The notes: generated from the letters alone by a model not told the origin. DNA of 64,000 nt from Acinetobacter sp. ANC 4178 (GCF_004331175.1 NZ_SJOD01000002.1:1-64000); one strand, 5' to 3'. Counted from the stretch's first letter, positions 48,977-58,242 are shown. A program made the numbers and translations.

Positions 48977-49906
48977 TTATTCAGGATCTTGTACCGAAAA
49001 CAGACCTGTCGATAGATAACGGTCGCCACGATCACAAATAATGCAGACAATGACTGCATCTGGGTTTTCTTCTGCAATACGTAAAGATGCCCATACCGCA
49101 CCACCTGAAGAGGTGCCCGCACTGATCCCTTCTTTTTGTGCCAGTTTACGCATGGTTTTTTCCGCTTCAATTTGCGGAATATCCATAATACGATCTACAC
49201 GACTACGATCAAAAATAGTCGGTAAATATTCCTGTGGCCAACGACGAATTCCTGCAATGCTCGAACCATCTTCAGGCTGTAAACCTACAATTTGAATTTC
49301 TGGATTTTGTTCTTTTAGATATTTCGACACCCCCATAATGGTGCCTGTCGTACCCATTGAACTGACAAAATGGGTAATTTTCCCACCCGTTTGTTGCCAA
49401 ATTTCAGGACCTGTCGTGAGGTAATGCGCCTCGACATTATCAGGATTCCCAAACTGATTCAGCACAAAACCTTTACCTTCAGCTTGCATTTGCATGGCTA
49501 AGTCACGCGCACCTTCCATACCTTGCTGCTGAGTCACTTCAATTAACTCTGCACCATAGGCACGCATAGCATCTTTACGCTCTTGGCTCATGTTATTGGG
49601 CATAATCAATTTCATATGATAGCCACGCATCGCCGCAACCATAGCAAGAGCAATACCTGTATTGCCACTGGTTGCTTCAATTAAGGTATCCCCCGGTTGA
49701 ATTTGCCCACGCTTTTCTGCCTGCATAATCATGTTATAGGCTGGGCGGTCTTTGACTGAACCCGCAGGGTTATTGCCTTCTAACTTTGCCAAAACTGTGG
49801 CTTGCGTGTGACTTGCCAGACGCTGTATACGCACCAACGGTGTTTTTCCGACATAGTGGTCTAACAAAAATTCATCGGCTTGAAAATCGGGGGCTGTGTT
49901 ACTCAT
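48977..49906 (-). CDS. cysM: Cysteine synthase B
   Basis: A PLP enzyme forming cysteine from O-acetylserine and sulfide or thiosulfate. The PLP lysine is Lys52 in EGNNPAGSVKDRPAYNMI. The phosphate loop EATSGNTGIALAM and C-terminal GISAGTSSGGAVWASL are present. The CysM-type GNNPAGSVKDRPA distinguishes it from CysK (NPxxSVKDR). The ATG at MSNTAPDF gives 309 residues; a 20-codon upstream extension is rejected. It is divergent from gacS. Confidence 0.95.
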   Translation of the reverse strand: MSNTAPDFQADEFLLDHYVGKTPLVRIQRLASHTQATVLAKLEGNNPAGSVKDRPAYNMIMQAEKRGQIQPGDTLIEATSGNTGIALAMVAAMRGYHMKLIMPNNMSQERKDAMRAYGAELIEVTQQQGMEGARDLAMQMQAEGKGFVLNQFGNPDNVEAHYLTTGPEIWQQTGGKITHFVSSMGTTGTIMGVSKYLKEQNPEIQIVGLQPEDGSSIAGIRRWPQEYLPTIFDRSRVDRIMDIPQIEAEKTMRKLAQKEGISAGTSSGGAVWASLRIAEENPDAVIVCIICDRGDRYLSTGLFSVQDPE

Positions 49907-50059
49907 TATGTGTACCTTGATCGAGGTGCGGGTATTGTATGAAAAAATGGGGTGTCCTGCACCCATTTCGCAGGGTTTTTCATGAAAGTGATTAAAGCAC
50001 GGTCAGTTTCAAATAAAGCATGCTAATATGCTGAGCATAGGGAATTTACTACATTTGCC

Positions 50060-52870
50060 ATGCCGAATATCAATAAAAAGTTATTTAAACGCTTACACTT
50101 AAATCATGCGTATGGGCAACTGATTGCCATGATTTTTGTGCCAATTATGATTTTGGCTTGTGTAGGCGCGGCATTGGTTTTATCTGAAACATCAAATGCA
50201 GCAAAAGCGCAACAGCGCCAAATGGCAATTGCGATTTTAACCCGCTACCAAAGTACTGCCGAGTCAGCACTCGACTTGCTTAATCGCTATCCATGGCACT
50301 ACGACCAAGCGCAAAATGCGATGCAGTACATGTTCAATGAAAAGCTATTGAATCATGCCACCATTATTGACCACACGGGTGCTGAACGACTAAATATTGG
50401 TGGAGATGCTCATTCGCCTTGGCCCCAATACCCGAAAGACAAAAACTTTTTCGGCCCAATCAAATTCAATGGCAATCATGTCTATGGTATGCAGATTAAT
50501 GAGTCACTCAATCAAAAAGGCTGGTTACTGATTGAACTGGACAATCAGCCCTTACAAATTGCACGCTATCGCGTTCTGATTGTTTTAGTGGCAACAGGGC
50601 TTTTAACCTTATTACTTTTGCTGTTGTGTTTAAACTTCTATTCACGTCGTTGGATTGCGCCCATGTACGAAATTCGGATGCAATTACAGCGCCTGAATGC
50701 AGATACACTTGATCAACACATGATCATTAACAGTACTGGCGAGCTTCGACTGTTACAACGCGATATTGCCAATGTGGTAAAACGACTCCATTTCAGCTTT
50801 CTAGAATTAAAAGAACATACCGAACAAACTGAAGATGACTTAAGACGTACGCTGGACACCTTAGAAGTACAAAACATTACTTACCGCCAAGCACGTGACC
50901 AAGCGATTTCTTCCAATCAAGCCAAGTCGGTTTTTTTAGCCAATATCAGCCATGAATTAAGAACACCGTTAAACAGTATTGATGGTTTTATTCATTTACT
51001 CCTGCGTCAGGGCAATTTAAGCAACGAACAAAATTTATACTTACAGACCATTCGTAAATCTTCTGCCCATTTATTGGCATTAATTAATGATGTTTTAGAT
51101 TTTTCTAAAATTGATGCAGGCAAACTCGAACTAGAAACCGCCCCATTTGATCTAGAAGAAGCCATTTTTGATGTGATGGATATGCTGTCGCCACTGGCTG
51201 CACAAAAACATATTGATATGGCGTTCTACTATGGCGATGACGTACCTAAACAAGTCATTGGGGACGCACTACGTTTTAAACAAATTCTGACCAATCTGAT
51301 TTCCAATGCGATTAAATTTACCCCCGATGGCGAAATCATTGTTCGGGTGCGCATGAAGCATGATGATATTGGGCAATGCTTATTGCATTTTAGCGTCCAA
51401 GACAGCGGCATTGGCTTAAGTGGCACAGACCGTAAACGCTTATTTGAATCCTTCTCACAAGGTGATGCTTCAGTCACGCGTCAATTTGGTGGAACTGGAT
51501 TAGGTCTGGCCATTTCCAAACAGTTGGTGCATTTAATGCAGGGTCAAATTGGCTTTGAAGACAACCAAGAACGTGCACCCACCGAAAAAGGCTCGACCTT
51601 CTGGTTTACCGCTATGTTTGCTGTTGATGAAGAATATGAAATTGCTCATCCACAGTTCGAACATATGAAAGTGGTGTCTTATTTGGCGCATCCTGCGGCT
51701 GCACATGTGCTGCGTCACTACCTCGAAAATTATCAAGTCGAGCATATTGAAACTGCATCGATTCTGGATTTATTTAGTCGTTTGAATCAACTTCAGTCGC
51801 AACAAGAAAATACTTGGCTGATTGTGGATCATAGTGGCGATACCCAAGCCATGTTGAAAGAAATTCGCAGTCGCTATACGGGTAGTCTTGCGGTTTATGG
51901 CTATCAAATGGCACTCGATCCAAATATGCTGAGTGAATATCGTGCACGACCACTGTATCAACCTCTGAGTCGCAATGCGCTGATTCAACTGCTTAGCAAT
52001 CAAGCCATGTTCCAATCTGAACAGCATGAAAACTTTGATGGTCAAGGCTTGCATATTTTAGCCGTCGATGACCATTTACCGAACTTGATTGTGCTGGAAG
52101 CCCTACTGGCTGAACTGAATGTGACCACCACCAAGGCGCAAAGTGGTCAGGAAGCCATTGATATTATTCAGTCGCGTCTGGAACAAAAACAGAAAGCTTT
52201 TGACTTGGTGTTTATGGATATTCAAATGCCTGTGATGTCGGGTATTGATACCACACGAGCCATTCGCGCGCTGGAATCGACTTTAGAAGAAGAAACTCAC
52301 CTCCCGATCATTGCACTCACAGCACATGCTTTGGCCGATGAGAAACAAAAACTTTTAAAAGTCGGCATGGATGACTACGTGACCAAGCCGATTCAAATGG
52401 AACAAATCATCCAAATCTTGACGCATTGGACCAGTAAAAGCTTCGACAAAACAGCCATTGTAGAAAAAAATATCGTCATTGAGGCACTTGATCCGCACAT
52501 TCTAAACTGGCAACAAAGCTTACAACTGGCAGCCAACAAAGAAGATCTGGCGATCGATCTTTTAAAAATGTTAGTCGACAGCTTCCATACCGAACTCGAT
52601 GAAATGCAGCAATTGATTGAACTAGAAGATTTTCCGCAGCTTGAGCATGTCTTACATCGCTTGTATGGTGCCACGCGTTATGTGGGCACACCCAACTTAC
52701 AAGAAGCGTCTGGATCATTTGAGCAGTTTGTATCGACCTTGCGCAAAGAAAAGCGTCATGCCGATGAAGAGTTTATTCAAGAAACGTTACAACGCTTTGA
52801 TGATCTCAAACTCATCATGCAACAAGTGAAACAAGCAGCACAGTCGATTTTAAATAAACACATGCCTTAA
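50060..52870 (+). CDS. gacS: Hybrid sensor histidine kinase GacS
   Basis: An inner-membrane sensor that phosphorylates GacA to control virulence, aromatic catabolism and motility in Acinetobacter. It has TM1 (about 18-40), a periplasmic sensor (41-168), TM2 (172-195) and HAMP, then HisKA with His298 in FLANISHELRTPLNS. The ATPase domain has NLISNAIKFTPDGE and GTGLGLAISKQLV. A receiver domain has Asp720 in FMDIQMPVMSG. The C-terminal Hpt has His866 in LHRLYGATRYVG. The tripartite 936-residue layout matches GacS/BarA. Divergent cysM is the usual neighbour. Confidence 0.93.
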   Translation: MPNINKKLFKRLHLNHAYGQLIAMIFVPIMILACVGAALVLSETSNAAKAQQRQMAIAILTRYQSTAESALDLLNRYPWHYDQAQNAMQYMFNEKLLNHATIIDHTGAERLNIGGDAHSPWPQYPKDKNFFGPIKFNGNHVYGMQINESLNQKGWLLIELDNQPLQIARYRVLIVLVATGLLTLLLLLLCLNFYSRRWIAPMYEIRMQLQRLNADTLDQHMIINSTGELRLLQRDIANVVKRLHFSFLELKEHTEQTEDDLRRTLDTLEVQNITYRQARDQAISSNQAKSVFLANISHELRTPLNSIDGFIHLLLRQGNLSNEQNLYLQTIRKSSAHLLALINDVLDFSKIDAGKLELETAPFDLEEAIFDVMDMLSPLAAQKHIDMAFYYGDDVPKQVIGDALRFKQILTNLISNAIKFTPDGEIIVRVRMKHDDIGQCLLHFSVQDSGIGLSGTDRKRLFESFSQGDASVTRQFGGTGLGLAISKQLVHLMQGQIGFEDNQERAPTEKGSTFWFTAMFAVDEEYEIAHPQFEHMKVVSYLAHPAAAHVLRHYLENYQVEHIETASILDLFSRLNQLQSQQENTWLIVDHSGDTQAMLKEIRSRYTGSLAVYGYQMALDPNMLSEYRARPLYQPLSRNALIQLLSNQAMFQSEQHENFDGQGLHILAVDDHLPNLIVLEALLAELNVTTTKAQSGQEAIDIIQSRLEQKQKAFDLVFMDIQMPVMSGIDTTRAIRALESTLEEETHLPIIALTAHALADEKQKLLKVGMDDYVTKPIQMEQIIQILTHWTSKSFDKTAIVEKNIVIEALDPHILNWQQSLQLAANKEDLAIDLLKMLVDSFHTELDEMQQLIELEDFPQLEHVLHRLYGATRYVGTPNLQEASGSFEQFVSTLRKEKRHADEEFIQETLQRFDDLKLIMQQVKQAAQSILNKHMP

Positions 52871-52959
52871 TTTCAGAAAAAAAGATGTGACTGAGCTGTC
52901 ATGCAAGTGCGTTAGGCACATGCTATGCTCCGAAGCAAAGCAAAATTAGAGTATCCAAC

Positions 52960-53748
52960 ATGGCTTTATTACGTGTAGAAAAACAAAATGGAATCGCAAC
53001 AGTCAGTTTAAACCGTCCAGAAAAGCGCAATGCCATGAGCTTTGCCTTACTCAATGAATTGGTCAAAGTCGCCAATCAACTGAAAAAGGATCGCAGCATT
53101 CGTTGCGTCATTTTAACAGGTGAAGCCCATGTATTTAGTGCAGGGATTGATCTTGCCGATTTAAACAATCCCAAGAACCGTGCTTATGCGGCATGGGAAC
53201 TGGTCAAACCCGGACAAAGCCTCTTCCAAAAAGCCTTTCTTATTTGGCAAGAGCTGCCCGCCCCTGTCATTGCAGCCTTAGAAGGTTTTTGCTTTGGTGC
53301 AGGCATGCAGTTGGCATTGGCGGCAGATATTCGTATTGCACATCCTGACACCCAAATGTCGATTATGGAAAGCCGTTGGGGACTGGTGCCCGACATGGGA
53401 CTAAGCCGTTCACTCAAAGGCGTGATTGGTCTTGATCTAGCCAAAGAGCTTACCCTGACAGCCCGTATTTTCGATGCCAACTATGCCAAAACCATCGGTT
53501 TAGTCACGCATTTATCTGAAACTCCGTTACAACAAGCACAAGCCCTTGCAGAAGAAATGCTGCAACGCTCGCCTGATGCCTTAGCCGCAGCCAAGCAAGT
53601 ACTTGATGCCATGGAACATCAACCACGTAAATCTTTACGATTAGAGAAAATTTGGCAACTGAAACTTTTATTAGGCAAAAATAGTCAACTGGCACGTAAA
53701 AAAGACAAGCAACCCGAAGTTCAATTTGTTCCACGTCAGTTTCAATAA
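52960..53748 (+). CDS. Enoyl-CoA hydratase/isomerase (crotonase family)
   Basis: A crotonase-fold enzyme acting on acyl-CoA substrates. It has the oxyanion-hole stretches HVFSAGIDLADLNN and APVIAALEGFCFGAGMQLALAADIRIA, and PDMGLSRSLKGVIG where hydratases carry acidic residues. The Asp in GIDLADL resembles delta3,delta2-enoyl-CoA isomerase or dienoyl-CoA isomerase members, so a plain hydratase is uncertain. The 262 residues are normal. It is followed 37 bp later by a dehydrogenase gene. Confidence 0.85.
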   Translation: MALLRVEKQNGIATVSLNRPEKRNAMSFALLNELVKVANQLKKDRSIRCVILTGEAHVFSAGIDLADLNNPKNRAYAAWELVKPGQSLFQKAFLIWQELPAPVIAALEGFCFGAGMQLALAADIRIAHPDTQMSIMESRWGLVPDMGLSRSLKGVIGLDLAKELTLTARIFDANYAKTIGLVTHLSETPLQQAQALAEEMLQRSPDALAAAKQVLDAMEHQPRKSLRLEKIWQLKLLLGKNSQLARKKDKQPEVQFVPRQFQ

Positions 53749-53785
53749 GGTTTAAACAACAAGATTAAGCTATAGAGAGATTCCA

Positions 53786-54655
53786 ATGAGTTTTGATCGT
53801 AATACAAAAATTGCATTTCTAGGTATGGGACTCATGGGCAGCCGTATGGCCACCCGACTGCTTCAAGCTGGATTTGAAGTGGCTGTATGGAACAGAACTA
53901 CCGCGACCTGTGATGTGCTCATTGATTTAGGTGCAACTGCGCTAAAATTAGAAAACATTGCAGACTATCCCGTCATCTTAACCTGTCTTTCGGATGATTC
54001 TGCTGCACAACAAGTGATTGAAAAAATTCGCCCCTTCTGGACTGCGAATCAAGTGGTTGTGGATTTCTCGAGCTTATCTGTAGATACAACCAAATCTTTG
54101 GCAGCACTGGCACAACAAGATCACGTCCATTGGATTGACTCACCTGTTTCAGGCGGGACAGCAGGTGCAGAACAAGGCACATTGGTTATTTTTGCTGGCG
54201 GCAATGCCGAAATTATTCAAAGCTTAAGTCTGATTTATAATGTACTTTCACAACGTGTTACACGCATGGGCGAAACAGGGACAGGGCAAGCCACCAAAAT
54301 TTGTAACCAATTGATTGTGGCAGCCAATAGCACCTTAATTGCAGAAGCCGTTGCCTTGGCACGCCAAGCGGGTGTCGATACGACCCTACTCGCTCCAGCA
54401 TTGGCAGGTGGATTTGCCGATTCAAAACCGTTTCAAATTTTAACACCAAGAATGGCCAATCATCAGTTTGAACCTGTACAATGGAAAGTGCAGACTTTAT
54501 CAAAAGATTTAAATAATGCCGTGCAGTTGGCTGAAAAATTCCAATTAGATATTCCAGTTGCAAAAAAAGCACTATCCCAATTGCAAGCACATCAGAATAA
54601 AGGCTATGCTGAATCAGATTTAGCCACTGTAATTCAACACGTTGAAACAGAATAA
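53786..54655 (+). CDS. NAD(P)-dependent beta-hydroxyacid dehydrogenase (HIBADH/GlxR-like)
   Basis: A 6-phosphogluconate-dehydrogenase-like oxidoreductase. It has the Rossmann motif IAFLGMGLMGSRMATRLLQAGF (residues about 9-30), DSPVSGGTAGAEQGTL, and the catalytic lysine in GETGTGQATKICNQLIVAAN. Members include 3-hydroxyisobutyrate dehydrogenase and tartronate semialdehyde reductase. The downstream hydroxypyruvate-isomerase-like gene favours tartronate semialdehyde or a related C3 acid. The product is 289 residues. Confidence 0.88.
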   Translation: MSFDRNTKIAFLGMGLMGSRMATRLLQAGFEVAVWNRTTATCDVLIDLGATALKLENIADYPVILTCLSDDSAAQQVIEKIRPFWTANQVVVDFSSLSVDTTKSLAALAQQDHVHWIDSPVSGGTAGAEQGTLVIFAGGNAEIIQSLSLIYNVLSQRVTRMGETGTGQATKICNQLIVAANSTLIAEAVALARQAGVDTTLLAPALAGGFADSKPFQILTPRMANHQFEPVQWKVQTLSKDLNNAVQLAEKFQLDIPVAKKALSQLQAHQNKGYAESDLATVIQHVETE

Positions 54656-54674
54656 TAATGCAGGGAGCAAGCTC

Positions 54675-55469
54675 ATGACTAAACTCGCAGTGAATCTTTC
54701 CATGATCTTTACTGAAGTGCCACTCATAGAACGTTTTGCACTGGCTTATGCGCATGGCTTTAAATACATTGAAATTCAGTTCCCTTATGAACTCAGTATT
54801 GCTGAAATTCAAAATCAACTGACTCAGCATGATTTACATTTATGCCTGATTAATGTGCCTGCTGGAGACCTCATGCAAGGAGGTAATGGTTTGGCAGGGA
54901 TTCCAGGACGAGAGTTAGAATTTCACCACGCGCTCGAACTGGCAATTCAATATGCGGTTGCCTTAAAAGTGCCGAGCGTTAATATTCTCGCGGGTAAACA
55001 ACCGCTCGATTGTGACCTACTGCCTTGCCTAAATACCTTAGCCAAAAACTTAAAACTCGCTTGCTTTATGCTAGCAGAACATCATATTCAGCCTGTGTTT
55101 GAAATGATTAATGGCACGGATATGCCTCGTTTCCTGATTCAAAATATTGCGCAAGCTCAAGAGATTCTGGAAGCTGTTCAGCATCCCGCTTTGAAAATGC
55201 AATACGATTGCTACCACATGGCCATGATGGGCGAAAATGTATTAGAAGAATTGAAAGAAAATATTTTAGAAATTGGACATATTCAATTTGCTGACTGTCC
55301 AGGACGACATGAACCCGACACGGCACAAATTCACTTTAAAGAAATTTTTGATTGGTTAAGCCACAGTGATTATGCGGGTTTTATTGCAGCCGAGTACCGC
55401 CCACAAGCCCATTCGAATCATTCATTTGCATGGAAAAACAAGTACTTTGCCGAGCATCCACAAAGTTAA
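54675..55469 (+). CDS. Hydroxypyruvate isomerase family TIM-barrel protein (Hyi-like)
   Basis: A xylose-isomerase-like TIM barrel of 264 residues. It shows the Hyi-type N-terminus LAVNLSMIFTEVPLIERFALA, GFKYIEIQFPYE, NVPAGDLMQGGNGLAGIPGRE, and metal-site acidic residues in PVFEMINGTDMP and MQYDCYHMAMM. The ATG with GGGAG upstream is used; a longer frame overlaps the preceding gene. It is about 20 bp after the dehydrogenase gene. Glyoxylate carboligase is not in the window, so the glycerate route is only inferred. Confidence 0.85.
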   Translation: MTKLAVNLSMIFTEVPLIERFALAYAHGFKYIEIQFPYELSIAEIQNQLTQHDLHLCLINVPAGDLMQGGNGLAGIPGRELEFHHALELAIQYAVALKVPSVNILAGKQPLDCDLLPCLNTLAKNLKLACFMLAEHHIQPVFEMINGTDMPRFLIQNIAQAQEILEAVQHPALKMQYDCYHMAMMGENVLEELKENILEIGHIQFADCPGRHEPDTAQIHFKEIFDWLSHSDYAGFIAAEYRPQAHSNHSFAWKNKYFAEHPQS

Positions 55470-55544
55470 AAAACAGACAATTGAAATTTGGTGATAAAAC
55501 CGCTATATTAGAGGATGAGTTATTGTCAGGAATTATGACCCTTT

Positions 55545-55946
55545 ATGAATTTAGAACCATCGCCCAGCGCTTCTAATTCTCTCGATCTCGCAATGAATTC
55601 TCAAGCTCAAGATGTACAAGCTTGCTTAAAAGTTGTACATGAAGCTCTATTAGATGTAAAAGCAAAAGATATTATCGAACTTGATGTTAGCAGCATTAGC
55701 AATGTCGCAGATGCGATTGTGATTGCAAGTGGTACATCAACTCGTCACGTGAAAGCACTTGCGGACAATGTGGCTGAAGAAGCACGTAAAGCTGGCTTCC
55801 GCCCTATCGGTGTCGAAGGTGAACGTGATGCAGAATGGATTTTAATTGACCTTGGACTTGTCGTGGTTCATGTCATGCTGCCGACTGCGCGTAAATTTTA
55901 CGACCTAGAAAGTTTATGGCGTACAGCTCCAGAATCTGTAGCATAA
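55545..55946 (+). CDS. rsfS: Ribosomal silencing factor RsfS
   Basis: Binds L14 on free 50S subunits and blocks subunit joining during starvation or stationary phase. The 133-residue protein has KAKDIIELDVSSISNVADAIVIASGTSTRHVKALAD and HVMLPTARKFYDLESLWR, the conserved nucleotidyltransferase-like core. An N-terminal ~18-residue polar extension precedes a second possible Met. It usually lies near holA/nadD; here it follows hyi and ends in a terminator. Confidence 0.95.
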   Translation: MNLEPSPSASNSLDLAMNSQAQDVQACLKVVHEALLDVKAKDIIELDVSSISNVADAIVIASGTSTRHVKALADNVAEEARKAGFRPIGVEGERDAEWILIDLGLVVVHVMLPTARKFYDLESLWRTAPESVA

Positions 55947-55969
55947 GAAAAATGACCGATTCGGTCTAC

Positions 55970-56007
55970 AAAAGCCAGTTAATTCAAAAATTAACTGGCT
56001 TTTTTGT
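55970..56007 (+). terminator. rsfS terminator
   Basis: AAAAGCCAGTTAATT pairs with AATTAACTGGCTTTT around CAAA, followed by more T. Confidence 0.92.
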
Positions 56008-56029
56008 TGCCTCATGTTAAGCAAATTAA

Positions 56030-56638
56030 CTAAATCAATTGATGCAAATCAACATCCATAAACTGTTGTTTAATTTGCTCTTTTGCTCGTGCAAAAACAA
56101 AGTCCGCTTTGCTCGGTCCATAAAATTCACAATAAACTTCGTAAACCGTTGTAATCACCCGAGAATAACTAGTAATTGGCAAATCGCTAATAAATTTAAC
56201 CTCATGTATTGCAGCTTGTTCTACTACAACATACCCAAGATCAGTTAGTCGTTGTTTCACATCCTGATCAAAGTCGGCAAAATCTAGTTGTACTACACCT
56301 TTCACCACATATGCTACAAATTGCGCAAAGGCATCACTCAATTGTCCTGAAACCAAAGCCTCTTGTTTTTCCTGAGGTTTGACTTGAAGTAAAACCTGTT
56401 TTTCCACTTCAGAAATTTCGAATAAAACTTGGCGTAGCATATCTTTACGGTAAAAACGCAGTTCGTCCGTATTACACACTTCACTTAAAAAACGGTTGAG
56501 CACAAAAGAAGGCTTATCTCCATATTCTTGCTCCCAATAACTCAGAACTCGCTCTAAAGCAATTCCAGTTAAATATTGGCTTAAGCCACGTTCAATCGCA
56601 GTTCTTTTTTGTCCCATGGTGAGTAATTCATTTGGCAT
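56030..56638 (-). CDS. Unknown protein translationally coupled to amtB
   Basis: A 202-residue cytoplasmic protein, mainly helical, without a signal peptide or recognised motif. Stretches such as LDFADFDQDVKQRLTDLGYV and VITTVYEVYCEFYGPSKADFVF look structured. It starts 12 bp after amtB, and its AGGAGGG ribosome site overlaps the amtB stop codon, so translation should be coupled. It is therefore likely expressed from the sigma-54 promoter of amtB. I do not recognise the family; a link to ammonium uptake or nitrogen regulation is inferred from context only. Confidence 0.72.
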   Translation of the reverse strand: MPNELLTMGQKRTAIERGLSQYLTGIALERVLSYWEQEYGDKPSFVLNRFLSEVCNTDELRFYRKDMLRQVLFEISEVEKQVLLQVKPQEKQEALVSGQLSDAFAQFVAYVVKGVVQLDFADFDQDVKQRLTDLGYVVVEQAAIHEVKFISDLPITSYSRVITTVYEVYCEFYGPSKADFVFARAKEQIKQQFMDVDLHQLI

Positions 56639-56653
56639 GCTTAGCCCTCCTTA
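56639..56653 (-). promoter_or_regulatory. Strong ribosome binding site overlapping the amtB stop
   Basis: On the minus strand TAA-GGAGGG-CTAAGC-ATG: the Shine-Dalgarno of the downstream unknown gene begins at the amtB stop codon. Confidence 0.85.
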
Positions 56654-57991
56654 ATGACGTTTAGTCATTCCATCGGTTTCAAAAGTTACATCACGCTGAA
56701 ACTCTGGATAAGACAATTCCGCATGTTCGGTATAGTCCAGTCCACGCTGCTCATGCTGCTTACTGACACGTAAGCTACCCAATACTTTTTCAAGCACTTT
56801 AAAGACTACAAATGCCACCCCAAAGCCCCAAACAAAACCTGCTATGACTCCTAAAAATTGAATTGAAATAATTTGCGAATTAAATGGGCTTGCTTCATAA
56901 AACAAACCTGCTGCAATAGTTCCCCATGCGCCACAAAAGCCATGCACCGTGACTGCATCCACAACATCATCCAACTTCAACTTTTCAATCAAGATGGGCA
57001 CTATACTTACCACCCAACCTGCTGCCAAACCTGTCACGATTGCAAACAGCGGTGTCATGGTTGCGCAACCCGCAGTAATCGCAACCAAGCCCCCCAAAGA
57101 AGCATTAATCGTGGTGCGGATAAGAATCGCTTTGCCGCGTAGTAATGCATAAAACATATAGGCAACGGCGGCTGCACAGGCTGCCAAGTGGGTATTCAAG
57201 GCAATCCGCCCAATACTTACCGTCGCATTGACCGTCGAAGCTGCATTAAAACCAAACCATGCCAGCCATAAAATAAAACCACCCAATGCCACTAAGGGTA
57301 CATTATGCCCCGCTAAATAATGAGACTGTCCGTTACGACCGAAGCGTCCTAAGCGAGGACCTAAAACGACAATACCAGCCAACGCTACCCATCCCCCAAT
57401 GGAATGCACAACGGTTGAACCTGCAAAGTCGATAAAACCCAATGACTTTAACCACCCCTCACCTTCAAATAGACTGCCCCATGCCCAACTTCCAAATACT
57501 GGGTAAATTAACCCACTTACAAATGCTGCACTCACCACATACGCGACAAAATGAATGCGTTCCGCCATGGCACCACTGGCAATCGTAGTCGCAGTTGCTG
57601 CAAACATCATTTGAAAGAACAATAAATTCCAATGCCAATCATCCAAATGATTGGGGGCAAAATGACTTGCACCGAACCATCCTGTGGTATTGATGCCAAA
57701 CATCAAGCCAAAACCAAGTAACCAAAACACTAAGCCCCCCAAACACGCATCCATGTAGTTTTTCATCAGGACATTCACCGTGTTTTTCCCGCGTACAGAG
57801 CCGCTTTCAACCAAAGCAAAACCAGCCTGCATAAAGAACACCAAAATCCCGCCCATCACCACCCAAACACTGTCGAGTGAGAGTCGAATTTCTTGAATAT
57901 TTTGTGCTTGTGTGGCTACAGCATCAGCAGCAAAGCCTGTTGTTGTAACACCCCATAAACCAAGTAAAAGTAAATAAATTATTTTTTTCAT
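56651..57991 (-). CDS. amtB: Ammonium transporter AmtB
   Basis: A trimeric inner-membrane ammonium channel. A cleavable signal peptide (MKKIIYLLLLGLWGVTTTGFA) precedes 11 TM segments. Conserved stretches include ALVESGSVRGKNTVNVLMKN, FQMMFAATATTIASGAMAER, WLAWFGFNAAST, and DAVTVHGFCGAWGTIAAGLF with a pore histidine. I chose the second ATG, six bases from GGGGGGA; longer starts would lie upstream of the sigma-54 promoter and are excluded. The usual partner glnK is absent here. The length of 446 residues is normal. Confidence 0.95.
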   Translation of the reverse strand: MKKIIYLLLLGLWGVTTTGFAADAVATQAQNIQEIRLSLDSVWVVMGGILVFFMQAGFALVESGSVRGKNTVNVLMKNYMDACLGGLVFWLLGFGLMFGINTTGWFGASHFAPNHLDDWHWNLLFFQMMFAATATTIASGAMAERIHFVAYVVSAAFVSGLIYPVFGSWAWGSLFEGEGWLKSLGFIDFAGSTVVHSIGGWVALAGIVVLGPRLGRFGRNGQSHYLAGHNVPLVALGGFILWLAWFGFNAASTVNATVSIGRIALNTHLAACAAAVAYMFYALLRGKAILIRTTINASLGGLVAITAGCATMTPLFAIVTGLAAGWVVSIVPILIEKLKLDDVVDAVTVHGFCGAWGTIAAGLFYEASPFNSQIISIQFLGVIAGFVWGFGVAFVVFKVLEKVLGSLRVSKQHEQRGLDYTEHAELSYPEFQRDVTFETDGMTKRH

Positions 57992-58021
57992 GAACATTCC
58001 CCCCGAAGTCTGTTCACAAAA

Positions 58022-58039
58022 ATGCAAAATCAGTGCCAA
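58022..58039 (-). promoter_or_regulatory. Sigma-54 promoter of amtB
   Basis: Minus-strand sequence TTGGCACTGATTTTGCAT matches the RpoN consensus YTGGCACG-N4-TTGCW, with exactly ten bases between the -24 GG and -12 GC. The predicted start is about 12 bases downstream, giving a ~20-base leader before the chosen ATG. It indicates RpoN/NtrC nitrogen control. A clear NtrC enhancer was not found by eye upstream. Confidence 0.92.
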
Positions 58040-58170
58040 GCACAACACATATTTTTTATTAAGTGCTGAACTCACCTAATTGTATAACCGTGCTTTTATT
58101 TTATTTAGCTGTGTACAGGTTTTATTCTGTATTTTGATTGCTGTTCACACCAATGCTGTAAATTGGCATA

Positions 58171-58197
58171 AAAAAACCACCCCGAAAGGTGGTTTTT
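58171..58197 (-). terminator. pnt operon terminator
   Basis: AAAAAACCACC pairs with GGTGGTTTTT. It lies downstream of pntB on the minus strand and upstream of the amtB promoter. Confidence 0.88.
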
Positions 58198-58229
58198 AAT
58201 CTCCCTAAATCCCTCTTTATAAAAGGGAC
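58198..58229 (+). repeat. Dispersed palindromic repeat, copy 2 (pntB-amtB spacer)
   Basis: Aligns with the 25593-25624 element at 27 of 32 positions in opposite orientation. It shares TCCCTAAATCCC and the TTTATAAA palindrome core, but the G/C arms are partly decayed. It lies between the pnt terminator and the end of pntB. Confidence 0.7.
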
Positions 58230-58242
58230 TTGAGGCTTTCAT

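Noticed and set aside
57992..58075. Longer amtB start (MSSALNKK...)
   Set aside because: The frame would begin upstream of the sigma-54 promoter, and it hides a clear signal peptide at the chosen ATG.
58076..58170. NtrC enhancer upstream of the amtB promoter
   Set aside because: I looked for TGCACC-N5-GGTGCA-type sites and found only partial matches (GCAC, GGTG) at unsuitable spacing.
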